Source: Caballeronia terrestris | GTDB lineage: Bacteria > Pseudomonadota > Gammaproteobacteria > Burkholderiales > Burkholderiaceae | DNA length: 64,000 nucleotides | NCBI RefSeq assembly: GCF_001544515.1 | Contig: NZ_FCOL02000004.1 | Coordinates: 124,001-188,000, forward strand | Reading direction: 5' to 3' | In this document: positions 29,073 through 38,534 of the stretch, one piece after another | How the letters are laid out: the number at the start of each line of letters is the position of its first letter | Numbering within the stretch: the stretch's first letter is position 1 | Notes under the pieces: model-generated | What the model saw: only the letters and a program-made list of their open reading frames with translations | What the model was told of the DNA's origin: nothing | The model's database searches: none | Program-made: the position numbers and the translations under genes

Positions 29073-30266
29073 TCAAACCAGGTTCATCGCCAGCGCGCTC
29101 TCCCGATAGTGCTTGCTCGCCTTCTCGGTATCGCCGAGTTGCTCGTGCAGGCGCGCAAGCGCGCGGTGCGTGCGGATCTTGAGCGGTTCGTTATCCGCGA
29201 GCTTGAGTGCAGACTCCAGAAACGCCTGCGCCTTGCCCCACAACTGCTGATGCAAACACAAGCGCCCGAGCGTGAACAGCAGGTCGGCGTCCTCGGTGCG
29301 CTCTTTCTGCCATGCCTCCGCCCGCTGGATGAGCGGCAGCGCATCGCCGGACACGCAATCAGGATAACGGCGCAACAGCCGCGCGTCCCAATTGTGCGCG
29401 AGCGCGTCCTCGACGATCTTGCGCGCCTGATCCCGCCGGTCCAGCGCGATCAGCAGTTCGGCTGCGAGATCGGCGAGACGCGGCGACTGACGCTCCGCCG
29501 GCGACAGCGACTGCCACAACTCCAGCAACGCATCCGGATTGTGCCGACGATCACGCAACAGATTCTCCGCCGCGACCTGCCTCAACCGCACCGCGACGGC
29601 CGGATGCAGCGCCTCGCGCTTTTCCAGCGTCTTGACGAGCTTCAGCACCTCGCCCCAGTTCTTCAACTGCTGCTGCGCGCGCAACGCGATCTGCTGCGCG
29701 TGCAGACGCCGTCCGCCCTGCGCCTGCATCTCGGTCAGCGCGATGAGCGCGCCGTCCGCGTCGCGGCCGTCGGCGCGCATGTCGGCGGTGGCCATCAGGC
29801 GCGCGTCCTGCCATTCGGCGCCCGTGACCTGCCCGAGCCATTCGTCGCGGCGCGCGTACTCGTGCATCCGGTGCGCGGCATTCGCGCCGACGAGCCCGGC
29901 CGCGCCCTTGTTTTCATCGACGGAAAGCGCGTCGCGCGCCGCTTTCTCCGCTTTCGAGAAACGCCCGGCATACAGATGGCCGATCGCGTCGCGCAACGAC
30001 GCATTCGCCTTCTTCACCTTGCTGCGCGCGCGATACGCGGCGACGCGCTGCGGCATCTTCCAGACCGTGCGGATCGCGCGGATCAACCCGTACAGCACGA
30101 TGAACAGCACGACGAGCGCGACGACGAAGAGATTCAGCGACACGTCCACGCGATACGGCGGGACGACGAGCAGCACCTGCCCGCCGTCGAACCCGCCGAC
30201 CGTAGCAACCACGACCGCGACCGCGAACAGCAGCGCCAGCCAGATGAGTCCACGAATCGTCATCAT
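29073..30266 (-). CDS. hemY: HemY-like TPR membrane protein
   Basis: 397 residues. Two membrane helices at the N terminus (LIWLALLFAVAVVVATVGG and LFVVALVVLFIVLYGLI) are followed by a basic segment and a long TPR-type helical region facing the periplasm. This is the proteobacterial HemY (not the protoporphyrinogen oxidase of the same name) found next to hemX; its role is in the late haem pathway or in organising it, but the mechanism is unclear. It overlaps the hemDX stop as ATGA, so translation is coupled. Confidence 0.92.
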   Translation of the reverse strand: MMTIRGLIWLALLFAVAVVVATVGGFDGGQVLLVVPPYRVDVSLNLFVVALVVLFIVLYGLIRAIRTVWKMPQRVAAYRARSKVKKANASLRDAIGHLYAGRFSKAEKAARDALSVDENKGAAGLVGANAAHRMHEYARRDEWLGQVTGAEWQDARLMATADMRADGRDADGALIALTEMQAQGGRRLHAQQIALRAQQQLKNWGEVLKLVKTLEKREALHPAVAVRLRQVAAENLLRDRRHNPDALLELWQSLSPAERQSPRLADLAAELLIALDRRDQARKIVEDALAHNWDARLLRRYPDCVSGDALPLIQRAEAWQKERTEDADLLFTLGRLCLHQQLWGKAQAFLESALKLADNEPLKIRTHRALARLHEQLGDTEKASKHYRESALAMNLV

Positions 30267-32314
30267 CCGCCTCGCTTGAACTGATGGACCGCCGCGAGGC
30301 TCGCGTTCAGGTTCGGCACGGCGACCGCGACCGACGCCTGATCGACCTGCTTGACGAGTTCGCGCACCGTCTGCACCTTCTTCGACGACGTATCGAAGTA
30401 GCGGCCGAGCGAGGCATCGGCGGCGCGCAGGTCGGACTTGAGCGTCGGCTCACTGCGCGACAGCAGCGACAGCCGCGCCGACAACAGCCGCAGCTTCACG
30501 TTTTCGCGCACGAAATAGCCTTGATCGGGCGAGGCGAGCATCGCGTCGGCGTTGTCGATGCGGCGCACCGACACGAGGCTCGACAACTGCTGCCCGATGC
30601 CGCTCGTGACCTGTTGCCACAGCACCTTCCAGCGCGGCTGGCCGGTGGCCGCCGCAATCGACGCGCTGTCCGCGGGCGCAGCCACACGGGCGGCGGCGCG
30701 CTCGATCGGCGCTTCGCCGGACAGCGGCAACTGGTCGATCTGGTCGATGGCGGTATCGAGCTTGATCGCGAGGCCGGTGAGATCGGTGGTAGGCGTGGAC
30801 TTGAGCTTGTCGATGTCCTGCGCGACGGCTTTGCGGATCGCGACGACCTGCGGGCCGGTCGTCGCGGCGAGGCGCGTGTCGGCGCTTTGCAGCGCGTAGA
30901 GCGCGAGCTGGACGTTGCCCGTGAGCTGCAATTGCTGGCTCGCGCTCGACAGGATCTGCTCGACTTCGGCGAGCGTCCAGTCGTCGCGATTGCTCGCGAG
31001 ATCCTGGTATTGCTGCTGCAACGCCTGACTGTGCGTCTCGGCGTCATTGAGCTTGCCCTGCAACTGGATGATCTGCGTGTGGAGCGCGCCGGTGGAACTC
31101 GCGGCCTGATCGGCTTTCGCGCGCAGGTCGGCGGCTTCCGCGTCGGCGGCCTGCAGGCGCTGCGTGACCTGCTGGTCCGCGCGATCGACCTTGCGGTTGA
31201 GCAGGAACGCCCCGCCGCCCGCCGCGACGGCGAGGATCACGATCACGAGCCATAACAGGACCGCGCTCGCGCCGCCGCGCTTCGGTTGCGCCTCGTAGGG
31301 CGTGAACGGCGTGTTCGGCGGCAAGGGCGGAGTCACGGTCGGCTGAGGTGAAGCTTTCTTGGAATCGTTCGAATCAGTCATGCGTGATTGAGCCGGTTGG
31401 TGGGCCGGCGCTGCGGCCGGTTTGGAATCCGTCGGCGCGGATTCCGCATGGGGTGTCGTCGTTGTGTCGGTTGTGCGTTGCGTCGCCCCGAGCGTCGTCT
31501 TGATTGCGTCGGCGATGCGCTCGTCGCCGGCGCCGGACACCGTAATCCTATCAAAACCCGCTTGCCGCGCGGCCTCGGCGATGCGCGGATGCGGCGTGAC
31601 GAGCGGCGCGCGCTTCAGTTGCGCGGTTTCGTCGCGGCTCAGGTGCTCGCGTGTCAGCTCGTCGAGATTGCGCACGCCTTCGGAACTCGTCAGAAGCCAC
31701 GCGTGAGACTGGTCCGGCGCGCTGGCGAGGAGCGCGTGGATGCGCTCCCATTTCTGCATGGACGGTTCCGGGACGATGCGCCGGTACGCCGCCACCTTCT
31801 CGACCATGGCGCCCGCTTCGGTCAGCCGCTCGGCGAGCCATTCGCGGCCGCCGTCGCCGCGCACAATCAACACGCGCTTACCTTCCAGGCCGTTCACGCC
31901 GAATTGCGCCTCGATCGCGGCGTAGAGCGCCTCGGAATCGAAGCGCGGCTCGGCGTGATCCGCCGCCGGGCTGACCACGCGATGCGGGGGCGCGGCCACG
32001 CCCTGCCGCGCGAGCGCCGCGACGCTGCCCGGCCCGACCACGCCGACGGGCACGTCCGCCGGCCACGCCGCGCCGAGCTTGCCGAACGCGTAATCGACCG
32101 CATTCGGCGACACGAACACGACGAGCGCGTATTTGTTCGGGCCGTACAGCTCGTCGAGGGCGGCGCGCAGCGGGGCGGCGTCGTCGACGGGAGCGATGTC
32201 GATCAGTGGGAATTCGAGGGTGTCGAAACCGGCTGCGTCGAGGAGCGCCAGCAAGCCAGCGGACTGGCCGATCGGCCGGGTGACGACGATGGTTACACGG
32301 CGCGCGCTCGACAT
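30263..32314 (-). CDS. hemDX: Fused uroporphyrinogen-III synthase (HemD) and HemX membrane protein
   Basis: 683 residues. Residues 1 to about 265 are HemD, which closes hydroxymethylbilane with inversion of ring D: VVTRPIGQSAGLLALL, VVFVSPNAVDYAF, GVVGPGSVAALARQG, VLIVRGDGGREWLAE and LLTSSEGVRNL are all family positions. A low-complexity Thr/Ala/Pro linker (about 275-345) leads to a membrane helix (AVLLWLVIVILAVAAGG) and a coiled-coil HemX region (about 380-460), then the HemX helical domain. The fusion is a known feature of Burkholderia-type genomes. Its start overlaps the hemC stop by 1 base and its stop overlaps hemY. Confidence 0.93.
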   Translation of the reverse strand: MSSARRVTIVVTRPIGQSAGLLALLDAAGFDTLEFPLIDIAPVDDAAPLRAALDELYGPNKYALVVFVSPNAVDYAFGKLGAAWPADVPVGVVGPGSVAALARQGVAAPPHRVVSPAADHAEPRFDSEALYAAIEAQFGVNGLEGKRVLIVRGDGGREWLAERLTEAGAMVEKVAAYRRIVPEPSMQKWERIHALLASAPDQSHAWLLTSSEGVRNLDELTREHLSRDETAQLKRAPLVTPHPRIAEAARQAGFDRITVSGAGDERIADAIKTTLGATQRTTDTTTTPHAESAPTDSKPAAAPAHQPAQSRMTDSNDSKKASPQPTVTPPLPPNTPFTPYEAQPKRGGASAVLLWLVIVILAVAAGGGAFLLNRKVDRADQQVTQRLQAADAEAADLRAKADQAASSTGALHTQIIQLQGKLNDAETHSQALQQQYQDLASNRDDWTLAEVEQILSSASQQLQLTGNVQLALYALQSADTRLAATTGPQVVAIRKAVAQDIDKLKSTPTTDLTGLAIKLDTAIDQIDQLPLSGEAPIERAAARVAAPADSASIAAATGQPRWKVLWQQVTSGIGQQLSSLVSVRRIDNADAMLASPDQGYFVRENVKLRLLSARLSLLSRSEPTLKSDLRAADASLGRYFDTSSKKVQTVRELVKQVDQASVAVAVPNLNASLAAVHQFKRGG

Positions 32315-33315
32315 CAGGCGGCTGGCGCGGCGGCAGGCGGCACGCGTGCACCGCTCGCCGTGGAAAGCGCGCGCACGATATCCATCGCGCCTTGCGCTTC
32401 GAGATCGGCGGAAACGCGGCGGCCGAGATCCAGCGCGCCTTCTACGTCGGGCGCCGTCGCCGTGCCTTCGGCCGTCAGCACGCGCTGGCCGTCGGGCGTC
32501 GCGACAGAGCCGCGCAGGCGCAGCGTGCCGTCGTGCCAGGTGGCGTACGCGGCGAGCGGCACTTCGCAGCTTCCGCCGAGCGCGCGCGAGACCATGCGCT
32601 CCGCTTCGACCGCCGCCGCCGTGTCAGCGTGATGCAGCGGCGCGAGCCACGCGGCGAGATCGGCGCGATCCGCGCGGATTTCGATGCCGAGCGCGCCCTG
32701 CCCCGCTGCGGGGAGGCTTTCTTCGGCGTCGAGCAGCGCCCGGATGCGCGCTTCCAGCCCGAGGCGCTTCAAACCGGCCGCAGCCAGAATGATCGCCGCG
32801 TAGTCGCCGCGATCCAGCTTGGCAAGACGCGTATCGAGATTGCCGCGCAACGGCCGCACGTCGAGATGCGGGAAATGCATGCGCAGCATCGCTTCACGCC
32901 GCAGGCTCGACGTCCCGACGATGCTCCCATGAGGCAACTCCGCCAGCGATCCGAACTGCGACGACACGAACGCATCGCGCGGATCTTCACGTTCGAGGAT
33001 CGTGCTGAGCGCGAAGCCTTCGGGCAATTCCATCGGAACGTCTTTCAGCGAGTGGACGGCGAGATCCGCACGGCCGTCCGCGAGCGCGGCTTCCAGTTCC
33101 TTTACAAACAAGCCCTTGCCGCCGACTTTCGACAGCGTGCGATCGAGAATCTGATCGCCGCGCGTCGTCATTCCGAGGATTTTTACGTCGCAAGATGGAT
33201 ATAATTTGTGCAGCGCACACCGCACGTGCTCGGCTTGCCACATTGCTAGCCGGCTTTCCCTCGAAGCGATGACAAGGCTCGTGGGGGGTGTCGTGGAATG
33301 CGTCTCGGAATTCAT
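32314..33315 (-). CDS. hemC: Porphobilinogen deaminase (hydroxymethylbilane synthase)
   Basis: 333 residues from ATG 33315; the open frame continues upstream but through the ppc leader. Polymerises four porphobilinogens into hydroxymethylbilane. The catalytic SLKDVP (residues 89-94), [10 protein letters not shown] and [11 protein letters not shown] blocks are present, and Cys250 in [12 protein letters not shown] is the attachment point of the dipyrromethane cofactor. First gene of the hemC-hemDX-hemY operon, divergent from ppc with 251 bp between starts. Confidence 0.97.
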   Translation of the reverse strand: MNSETHSTTPPTSLVIASRESRLAMWQAEHVRCALHKLYPSCDVKILGMTTRGDQILDRTLSKVGGKGLFVKELEAALADGRADLAVHSLKDVPMELPEGFALSTILEREDPRDAFVSSQFGSLAELPHGSIVGTSSLRREAMLRMHFPHLDVRPLRGNLDTRLAKLDRGDYAAIILAAAGLKRLGLEARIRALLDAEESLPAAGQGALGIEIRADRADLAAWLAPLHHADTAAAVEAERMVSRALGGSCEVPLAAYATWHDGTLRLRGSVATPDGQRVLTAEGTATAPDVEGALDLGRRVSADLEAQGAMDIVRALSTASGARVPPAAAPAA

Positions 33316-33566
33316 TGATGCTCGATCGAATGACGGGATGGATAACAAACAATGGTAGCACGCACACCAGGGTCCATTTACAGACGGACAACCCGCGAAA
33401 GCCTTGTGTGAGGCCTCGGAGCGGGTGTCGTGGAAGGAGACGAGGGGCCGCAAGAGCCCCCGGGAAGCAAGTGCCCACTTTCTCCTTGCACGCTGAACAG
33501 ACGACGGCGAAAGCGCCCACGTCACTCCCTCTGTATATGGGCCTTGGCTTCCAAGAGGAACCCATC

Positions 33567-36500
33567 GTGACGTCTTCCGGATCGGCGCGCCGCGCGCGCC
33601 GCAATGCTGCTTTGCCCGCCACATCGCCCGACGCTTCAGGTCAGGCACCTTCATCGTCCCCTGTCATCACGCGTGCCGCGACCGTTTCCAAGGCGTCGAA
33701 AACGGCGTCCGCGGTCAAGGCCAAGCCGGTCAAAGCCAAACCGAACGGCGTCGACACACCTTCCCCGGAAACAGCGAAGCGCGGGCCCAGCCGCGCCCGC
33801 GAGGACAAGGACCGCCCGCTTTTCGAAGACATCCGCTTCCTCGGCCGCCTCCTCGGCGAAGTGCTGCGCGAGCAGGAAGGCGACGCCGTGTACGACGTCG
33901 TCGAGGCGATTCGTCAGACGGCCGTCAAATTCCGCCGCGAGGACGATCGCGAGGCATCGCAGACGCTCGAAAAGCGCCTGCGCCAGTTGACGCCCGAACA
34001 AACCGTGAGCGTCGTGCGCGCATTCAGCTATTTTTCGCATCTCGCGAACATCGCCGAGGATCGGCATCACAACCGCCGCCGCCGCATCCACGCGCTCGCC
34101 GGTTCCGCGCCGCAAGCCGGCACGATCGCCTACGCCATCGAGCAAATGAAGTCGAAGGGGAAGGACGCGCAAACGAAGTCGCTCTTGCAGAAATTCTTCG
34201 ACGACGCGCTGATCGTCCCCGTCCTCACCGCGCATCCGACGGAAGTCCAGCGCAAGAGCATTCTCGACGCGCAGCACGACATCGCGCGCCTGCTCGCCGA
34301 GCGCGACCAGGAGCTGACGGCCCGCGAGCGCGCGCACAACGAATCGCTGCTGCGCGCACGCGTGACGTCCCTCTGGCAGACGCGCATGCTGCGCGACTCG
34401 CGCCTGACCGTTTCCGATGAAATCGAGAACGCGCTCTCCTACTACCGCGCGACCTTCCTCGCCGAAATTCCCGCGCTCTACGCCGACATCGAAAACGCGC
34501 TCGCCGAGCACGGCGTGCCCGCGCGCCTGTCGCCGTTCCTGCAGATGGGAAGCTGGATCGGCGGCGATCGCGACGGCAATCCGAACGTCACCGGCCCGAC
34601 GCTCGAAACCGCCATCACGCGGCAGGCGACGGTCATCTTCGAACACTATCTGGAGCAGGTGCACAAGCTCGGCGCGGAATTGTCGGTGTCGAACCTGCTC
34701 GCCGGATCGAGCGATGCACTGAAGGCGCTCGCCGATGCGTCGCCCGACCAGTCGCCGCATCGCACCGACGAGCCGTACCGGCGCGCGCTGATCGGCATGT
34801 ATACGCGCCTCGCGGCGAGCGCCCGCGTGCGGCTCGGCGAAGGCGTCGTGTCGGTGCGCAGCGCCGGGCGCGGCGCGGCGCCGGTCCGCGCGACGCCGTA
34901 CGCCGATGCCGCCGAGTTCGCGCGCGATCTGCACGTGCTGATTGATTCGCTCGGACAGCATCACGGCGCGTCGCTCGCGACGCAGTGCCTCGCGCCGCTC
35001 GCGCGTGCGGCCGAAGTGTTCGGCTTCCATCTGGCGAGCATCGACCTGCGGCAAAGCTCGGACATCCACGAGGCGGTGATCGCGGAATTGTTCGCGCGCG
35101 CGGGCGTCGAGGCGGATTACGCCGCGCTTTCCGAAGAGGACAAACGCGTTCTCCTGCTCAAGGAGCTGGCCCAGCCGCGGCCGCTGCGTCTGCCCTACGC
35201 GGAATACTCCGATCTCGCGAAAAGCGAACTCGGCGTGCTGGAAATGGCGCGCGTGACGCGTGAGAAGTTCGGCGAGCGCGCCGTGCGCAACTACATCATT
35301 TCGCACACGGAAACCGTCAGCGACTTGCTCGAAGTGATGCTGCTGCAGAAGGAAACCGGCGTGCTCCAAGGCCGTCTCGGCAACGACGACGATCCCGCGC
35401 GCGACGGCTTGATGGTGATTCCGCTTTTCGAGACGATCGCCGACTTGCGCAACGCGCCCGTCATCATGGGCGAATTGTTCGCGCTGCCGGGCGTCGATGC
35501 GCTCGTCGAGAATCAGGGCGGCGAACAGGAGGTGATGCTCGGCTATTCGGACAGCAACAAGGACGGCGGCTTTCTCACGTCGAACTGGGAACTGTATCGC
35601 GCGGAACTGGCGCTGGTGGCGCTCTTCAAGGAGCGCGGCACGACGTTGCGCCTGTTCCACGGACGAGGCGGCACGGTAGGACGCGGCGGCGGCCCGACCT
35701 ATCAGGCGATTTTGTCGCAACCGCCGGGCACCGTCGACGGCCAGATTCGCCTGACCGAGCAGGGCGAAGTGATCGCGAGCAAGTTCGGCAATCCGGAGAT
35801 CGGCCGGCGAAACCTGGAGACGGTCGTCGCGGCGACGCTCGAAGCATCGCTCTTGCCGCACGAGAACGCGCCGGCGCAACTGCCGCTCTTCGAATCTACG
35901 ATGCAGACGCTGTCGGACGCCGCGATGGCCTCGTATCGCGCGCTCGTCTACGAGACGCCGGGCTTCACCGACTACTTTTTCTCTTCGACGCCGATCGCGG
36001 AAATCGCGGAGCTGAACATCGGCAGCCGGCCAGCTTCGCGCAAGCTGCAAGACCCGAAGCAGCGCAAGATCGAGGATTTGCGGGCGATTCCCTGGGGCTT
36101 TTCCTGGGGCCAATGCCGCTTGCTGCTGACCGGTTGGTACGGATTCGGCAGCGCGGTGTCGAATTATCTGGATAGCGCGGAAACCGACGCCGAGCGCGCA
36201 AAACGCCTCGCCACGCTGAAAAAGATGCTCAAGACGTGGCCGTTCTTCGCGAACCTGCTGTCGAACATGGATATGGTGCTCGCGAAGACGGATCTCGCGG
36301 TGGCGTCGCGGTATGCGCAGCTCGTTGCGGATAAAAAGCTGCGCAAGCACGTGTTCGAGCGGATCGTTGGCGAATGGGAGCGCACGTCAAACGTGCTCGC
36401 GGAAATCACGGGCAAGGCCGAACGTCTCTCCGACAACCCGCTGCTCGCGCGGTCGATCAAGAACCGCTTCCCGTATCTCGATCCGCTGAATCACTTGCAG

Positions 36501-36608
36501 GTCGAGTTATTGAAGCGCCACCGTGCGGGCGACCAGAACGTGCGCCTGCGCCGGGGGATTCACCTCACGATCAACGGCATTGCGGCGGGGTTGCGCAATA
36601 CCGGTTGA
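33567..36608 (+). CDS. ppc: Phosphoenolpyruvate carboxylase
   Basis: 1013 residues from the GTG at 33567, which has AGAGGAA at 33554-33560. Converts PEP and bicarbonate to oxaloacetate, refilling the TCA cycle. The catalytic His223 lies in [11 protein letters not shown], the PEP loop is [16 protein letters not shown], and [12 protein letters not shown] and the C-terminal RNTG are conserved. The first 80 residues are a low-complexity Ala/Ser/Lys extension typical of Burkholderia relatives. An upstream ATG at 33537 in frame (MGLGFQEEP) is possible but lacks a ribosome site as good as this one. Confidence 0.96.
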   Translation: MTSSGSARRARRNAALPATSPDASGQAPSSSPVITRAATVSKASKTASAVKAKPVKAKPNGVDTPSPETAKRGPSRAREDKDRPLFEDIRFLGRLLGEVLREQEGDAVYDVVEAIRQTAVKFRREDDREASQTLEKRLRQLTPEQTVSVVRAFSYFSHLANIAEDRHHNRRRRIHALAGSAPQAGTIAYAIEQMKSKGKDAQTKSLLQKFFDDALIVPVLTAHPTEVQRKSILDAQHDIARLLAERDQELTARERAHNESLLRARVTSLWQTRMLRDSRLTVSDEIENALSYYRATFLAEIPALYADIENALAEHGVPARLSPFLQMGSWIGGDRDGNPNVTGPTLETAITRQATVIFEHYLEQVHKLGAELSVSNLLAGSSDALKALADASPDQSPHRTDEPYRRALIGMYTRLAASARVRLGEGVVSVRSAGRGAAPVRATPYADAAEFARDLHVLIDSLGQHHGASLATQCLAPLARAAEVFGFHLASIDLRQSSDIHEAVIAELFARAGVEADYAALSEEDKRVLLLKELAQPRPLRLPYAEYSDLAKSELGVLEMARVTREKFGERAVRNYIISHTETVSDLLEVMLLQKETGVLQGRLGNDDDPARDGLMVIPLFETIADLRNAPVIMGELFALPGVDALVENQGGEQEVMLGYSDSNKDGGFLTSNWELYRAELALVALFKERGTTLRLFHGRGGTVGRGGGPTYQAILSQPPGTVDGQIRLTEQGEVIASKFGNPEIGRRNLETVVAATLEASLLPHENAPAQLPLFESTMQTLSDAAMASYRALVYETPGFTDYFFSSTPIAEIAELNIGSRPASRKLQDPKQRKIEDLRAIPWGFSWGQCRLLLTGWYGFGSAVSNYLDSAETDAERAKRLATLKKMLKTWPFFANLLSNMDMVLAKTDLAVASRYAQLVADKKLRKHVFERIVGEWERTSNVLAEITGKAERLSDNPLLARSIKNRFPYLDPLNHLQVELLKRHRAGDQNVRLRRGIHLTINGIAAGLRNTG

Positions 36609-36633
36609 GGTCGTCCAGCCGTCGCTTTCCGAT

Positions 36634-36666
36634 GCCGCCCGAATCGAAACCGGGCGGCTTTTTTTT
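36634..36666 (+). terminator. Intrinsic terminator after ppc
   Basis: GCCGCCCG (36634-36641) pairs with CGGGCGGC (36651-36658) and is followed by eight T's. It marks the left border of the conserved core before the secretion block. Confidence 0.92.
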
Positions 36667-36725
36667 GACGCCAAGAAAAATTGCTTTGCATCGCTATATA
36701 TGTGTATCTCCTGCGGCGAATTCAG

Positions 36726-36833
36726 ATTCATAGAATGAATGGGTCGATCGCAAACAGGCATCGCCGGTTTGCCTGATACGACCCAATCGATTTCAAACTG
36801 AATCATTCAACCAAGGATTTTCATACATGTATG
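36726..36833. promoter_or_regulatory. Inverted-repeat-rich leader of the DUF1521 gene
   Basis: A cluster of dyads: ATTCAT-aga-ATGAAT (36726-36740); TGGGTCG at 36740-36746 with CGACCCA at 36779-36785; CAGGCA at 36755-36760 with TGCCTG at 36770-36775; TGAAT-c-ATTCA (36799-36809); and CATACATGTATG (36822-36833) across the start codon. The last shares TCATACA/TGTATG with the palindrome before sctC. The region looks regulated, but no known operator is recognised. Confidence 0.4.
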
Positions 36834-37969
36834 CATCGAACACCCAGACCAGCTTCTCCGTTTCGAACTTCTCCAGCACCGAACGCAACGGGAACGGCCG
36901 CTCGGGCGGCGATAGCCGTAACGGCCGCGGCTCCAACCGTTCGAACATCGACCGCAAGCGGGCGGAGATGATGAAGCATTTCATGCAGGCGATGAACGCC
37001 TTCGCCAGCGGCTTCTCCGGCACCGCGCATGCGGGGACGGGCGCGAACGGATCGAAGGGTTCGAATGCCGCGAACGGTTCGAGCGGACATTGCGGGACGG
37101 CGGCCTCGCAAGCTGGAGGCCAAGGCTCCGCACATGGCCAGGCAGGCGGCACGGGATCGAGCAATGCTCACGGCAAGGGCGATTGTCATTCGCAGAACAA
37201 CGGCGACCGCGACACGTCGGGCAAGGGCGATAACAACTCGCAGAACAACAGCGGCCGTGGCGCAACGGGCAAGGACGACTGCCACTCGCAGAACAACGGC
37301 GGCCGCGGCACGTCGGGCAAGGACGACTGCCACTCGCAGAACAACGGCGGCAACGGCACGTCGGGCAAGGACGACTGCCACTCGCCCGCCCGCGGAACAC
37401 ACGGCAAGGACGATAACCACTGCCATAACAACAACAACGGCAAGGACGACTCGCCCTGCGACTGGACTGCGAGCGAAGTCACGAACAACCAGACGTCCGT
37501 CGATCTCGGCGACTACAAGCTCGACTTCAACAAGGGCGATTCGTCGATGATCCTCACCAACAAGACGACCGGCGACGCCACGCAGGTCTGGGGCGATCCG
37601 CACATCGACTTCCACAACGCGGGAGCATCGTCGAAGCAGAACGACGCCACGTTCAAGGGCCCGCTCACCTTCCAGCTTCCCGACGACACGAAGATCACGC
37701 TCGGCACGGAAGCGGTCGCGAACAACCCGGGCATCACGGTGACGAACAAGGTCACGATCACGCAAGGCAAGAACTCGATCGTGGTGGACAACCTGAACCA
37801 GTACAAGGGCGGCGCCCTGCAGGTGACGAAGGGCCGCGACGGCCGCGCGCTCGATGCAGCCGCACCGGACGGCTATACGCTCGTCCAGCAGAAAGACGGC
37901 AAGGGCTGGGTGGATGGCAGCACGGGCCGCGCGCCGACCCAAGTCGACTTCGATCGGCTCGGCGTGTAA
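36827..37969 (+). CDS. DUF1521 self-cleaving (NopE-like) candidate type III effector
   Basis: 380 residues. The first 60 are Ser/Asn/Arg-rich with no hydrophobic signal, as in many type III substrates. Residues 116-212 hold a 16-residue tandem repeat of the form GKDDCHSQNNGGRGTS. Residues from about 212 to the end are a DUF1521 domain, the metal-ion-inducible autocleavage domain known from the Bradyrhizobium effectors NopE1 and NopE2; the cleavage motif GDPH(V/I)D is present as GDPHID at 256-261, with the scissile bond expected between Asp257 and Pro258. FKGPLTFQLPDDTKITLG and LDAAAPDGYTLV are further domain landmarks. One domain only, where NopE1 has two. The frame is intact, unlike several neighbours. 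It stands alone, convergent with the sct operon. Secretion is inferred from family and location. Confidence 0.85.
   Translation: MYASNTQTSFSVSNFSSTERNGNGRSGGDSRNGRGSNRSNIDRKRAEMMKHFMQAMNAFASGFSGTAHAGTGANGSKGSNAANGSSGHCGTAASQAGGQGSAHGQAGGTGSSNAHGKGDCHSQNNGDRDTSGKGDNNSQNNSGRGATGKDDCHSQNNGGRGTSGKDDCHSQNNGGNGTSGKDDCHSPARGTHGKDDNHCHNNNNGKDDSPCDWTASEVTNNQTSVDLGDYKLDFNKGDSSMILTNKTTGDATQVWGDPHIDFHNAGASSKQNDATFKGPLTFQLPDDTKITLGTEAVANNPGITVTNKVTITQGKNSIVVDNLNQYKGGALQVTKGRDGRALDAAAPDGYTLVQQKDGKGWVDGSTGRAPTQVDFDRLGV
37172..37462 (+). repeat. 48-bp tandem repeat encoding GKDDCHSQNNGGRGTS
   Basis: Four full 16-residue units (residues 116-131, 132-147, 148-163, 164-179) and three shortened ones (from 180, 193 and 205). 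Units three and four are nearly identical at DNA level, which suggests recent slippage or exchange. Each unit carries Asp-Asp-Cys-His, a plausible metal-binding group. Confidence 0.9.
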
Positions 37970-38003
37970 AACGTGATCGGCCCGAAGTAACCGGTTGAAC
38001 GGT

Positions 38004-38084
38004 GCAAGGGCTTCTGGCGCTGAACGCCAGAAGCCCTTGCCATGAAGCGGAACAATGCCGAAGTGTCTTGTCAGGCACTTCGGC
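38004..38084. terminator. Double hairpin between DUF1521 gene and sctO
   Basis: First hairpin: GCAAGGGCTTCTGGCG (38004-38019), loop ctgaa, and its perfect 16-bp complement to 38040. Second: GCCGAAGTG (38057-38065) with CACTTCGGC (38076-38084). No T-run follows either, but the position between two convergent transcripts suggests a termination or insulation role. Confidence 0.6.
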
Positions 38085-38117
38085 GTTCTCCTGCAAGCAA
38101 TTGCGGTGAAGGCGATG

Positions 38118-38534
38118 TCAGTCGTCATCCAGAATCCGGCGCCTGAGGACGTCCGCGCGTTTGCCGCCGTCCTCGTGCAGGAAGCGGGCGCGCTCCCAGC
38201 GATGCAACGCCTGCGCCGCATGCCCATGCGCTTGGTCGAGCGCACGCGCGGCTTCTTCGATGGCATGACGCAGCGACGGCGCCTCCCCGCGATGCGCGCG
38301 CAGCGTCGCGAGCCAGCCTTCGCTCGCGGGCGCCTCGCGCCGGCAAGCCTCGACGATCGCCCCCTCTGCGACGAAGTGGCGTGCAAGCGCGGCACGCGCC
38401 GACTGCACGCCGAGCGCGGCATGCTCGACCACCATGCGCGCCTCGCTGACGGCGTGCCGCTCGCGTGCGAGCCGCACGTCGCGCACGAGCGTGAGCTGCG
38501 TCCAGAGGCGCAAAGCGTCGGTGTCCTGCGTCAT
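38118..38534 (-). CDS. sctO: SctO-like type III secretion stalk protein
   Basis: 138 residues, almost entirely charged alpha-helix (Ala/Arg/Glu/His-rich) with no hydrophobic segment, as expected of SctO/YscO/FliJ, the coiled-coil stalk that sits in the ATPase hexamer. Sequence similarity in this family is low, so the call rests on size, helical character and position directly after sctN. The ATG at 38534 overlaps the sctN stop as ATGA. It is the last gene of the sct operon; no sctP needle-length gene follows. Confidence 0.72.
   Translation of the reverse strand: MTQDTDALRLWTQLTLVRDVRLARERHAVSEARMVVEHAALGVQSARAALARHFVAEGAIVEACRREAPASEGWLATLRAHRGEAPSLRHAIEEAARALDQAHGHAAQALHRWERARFLHEDGGKRADVLRRRILDDD

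Noticed and set aside
33316..33654. Upstream extension of hemC
   Set aside because: The added 113 residues run antisense into the ppc leader and have no hemC similarity.
36741..36784. Long interrupted dyad as an attachment site or terminator
   Set aside because: Arms are unevenly spaced, there is no T-run, and no second copy is seen at the right end of the block.
36667..36826. Hrp-type box (TTCG-N16-TTCG) before the DUF1521 gene
   Set aside because: I looked for the spaced TTCG pair and did not find it.
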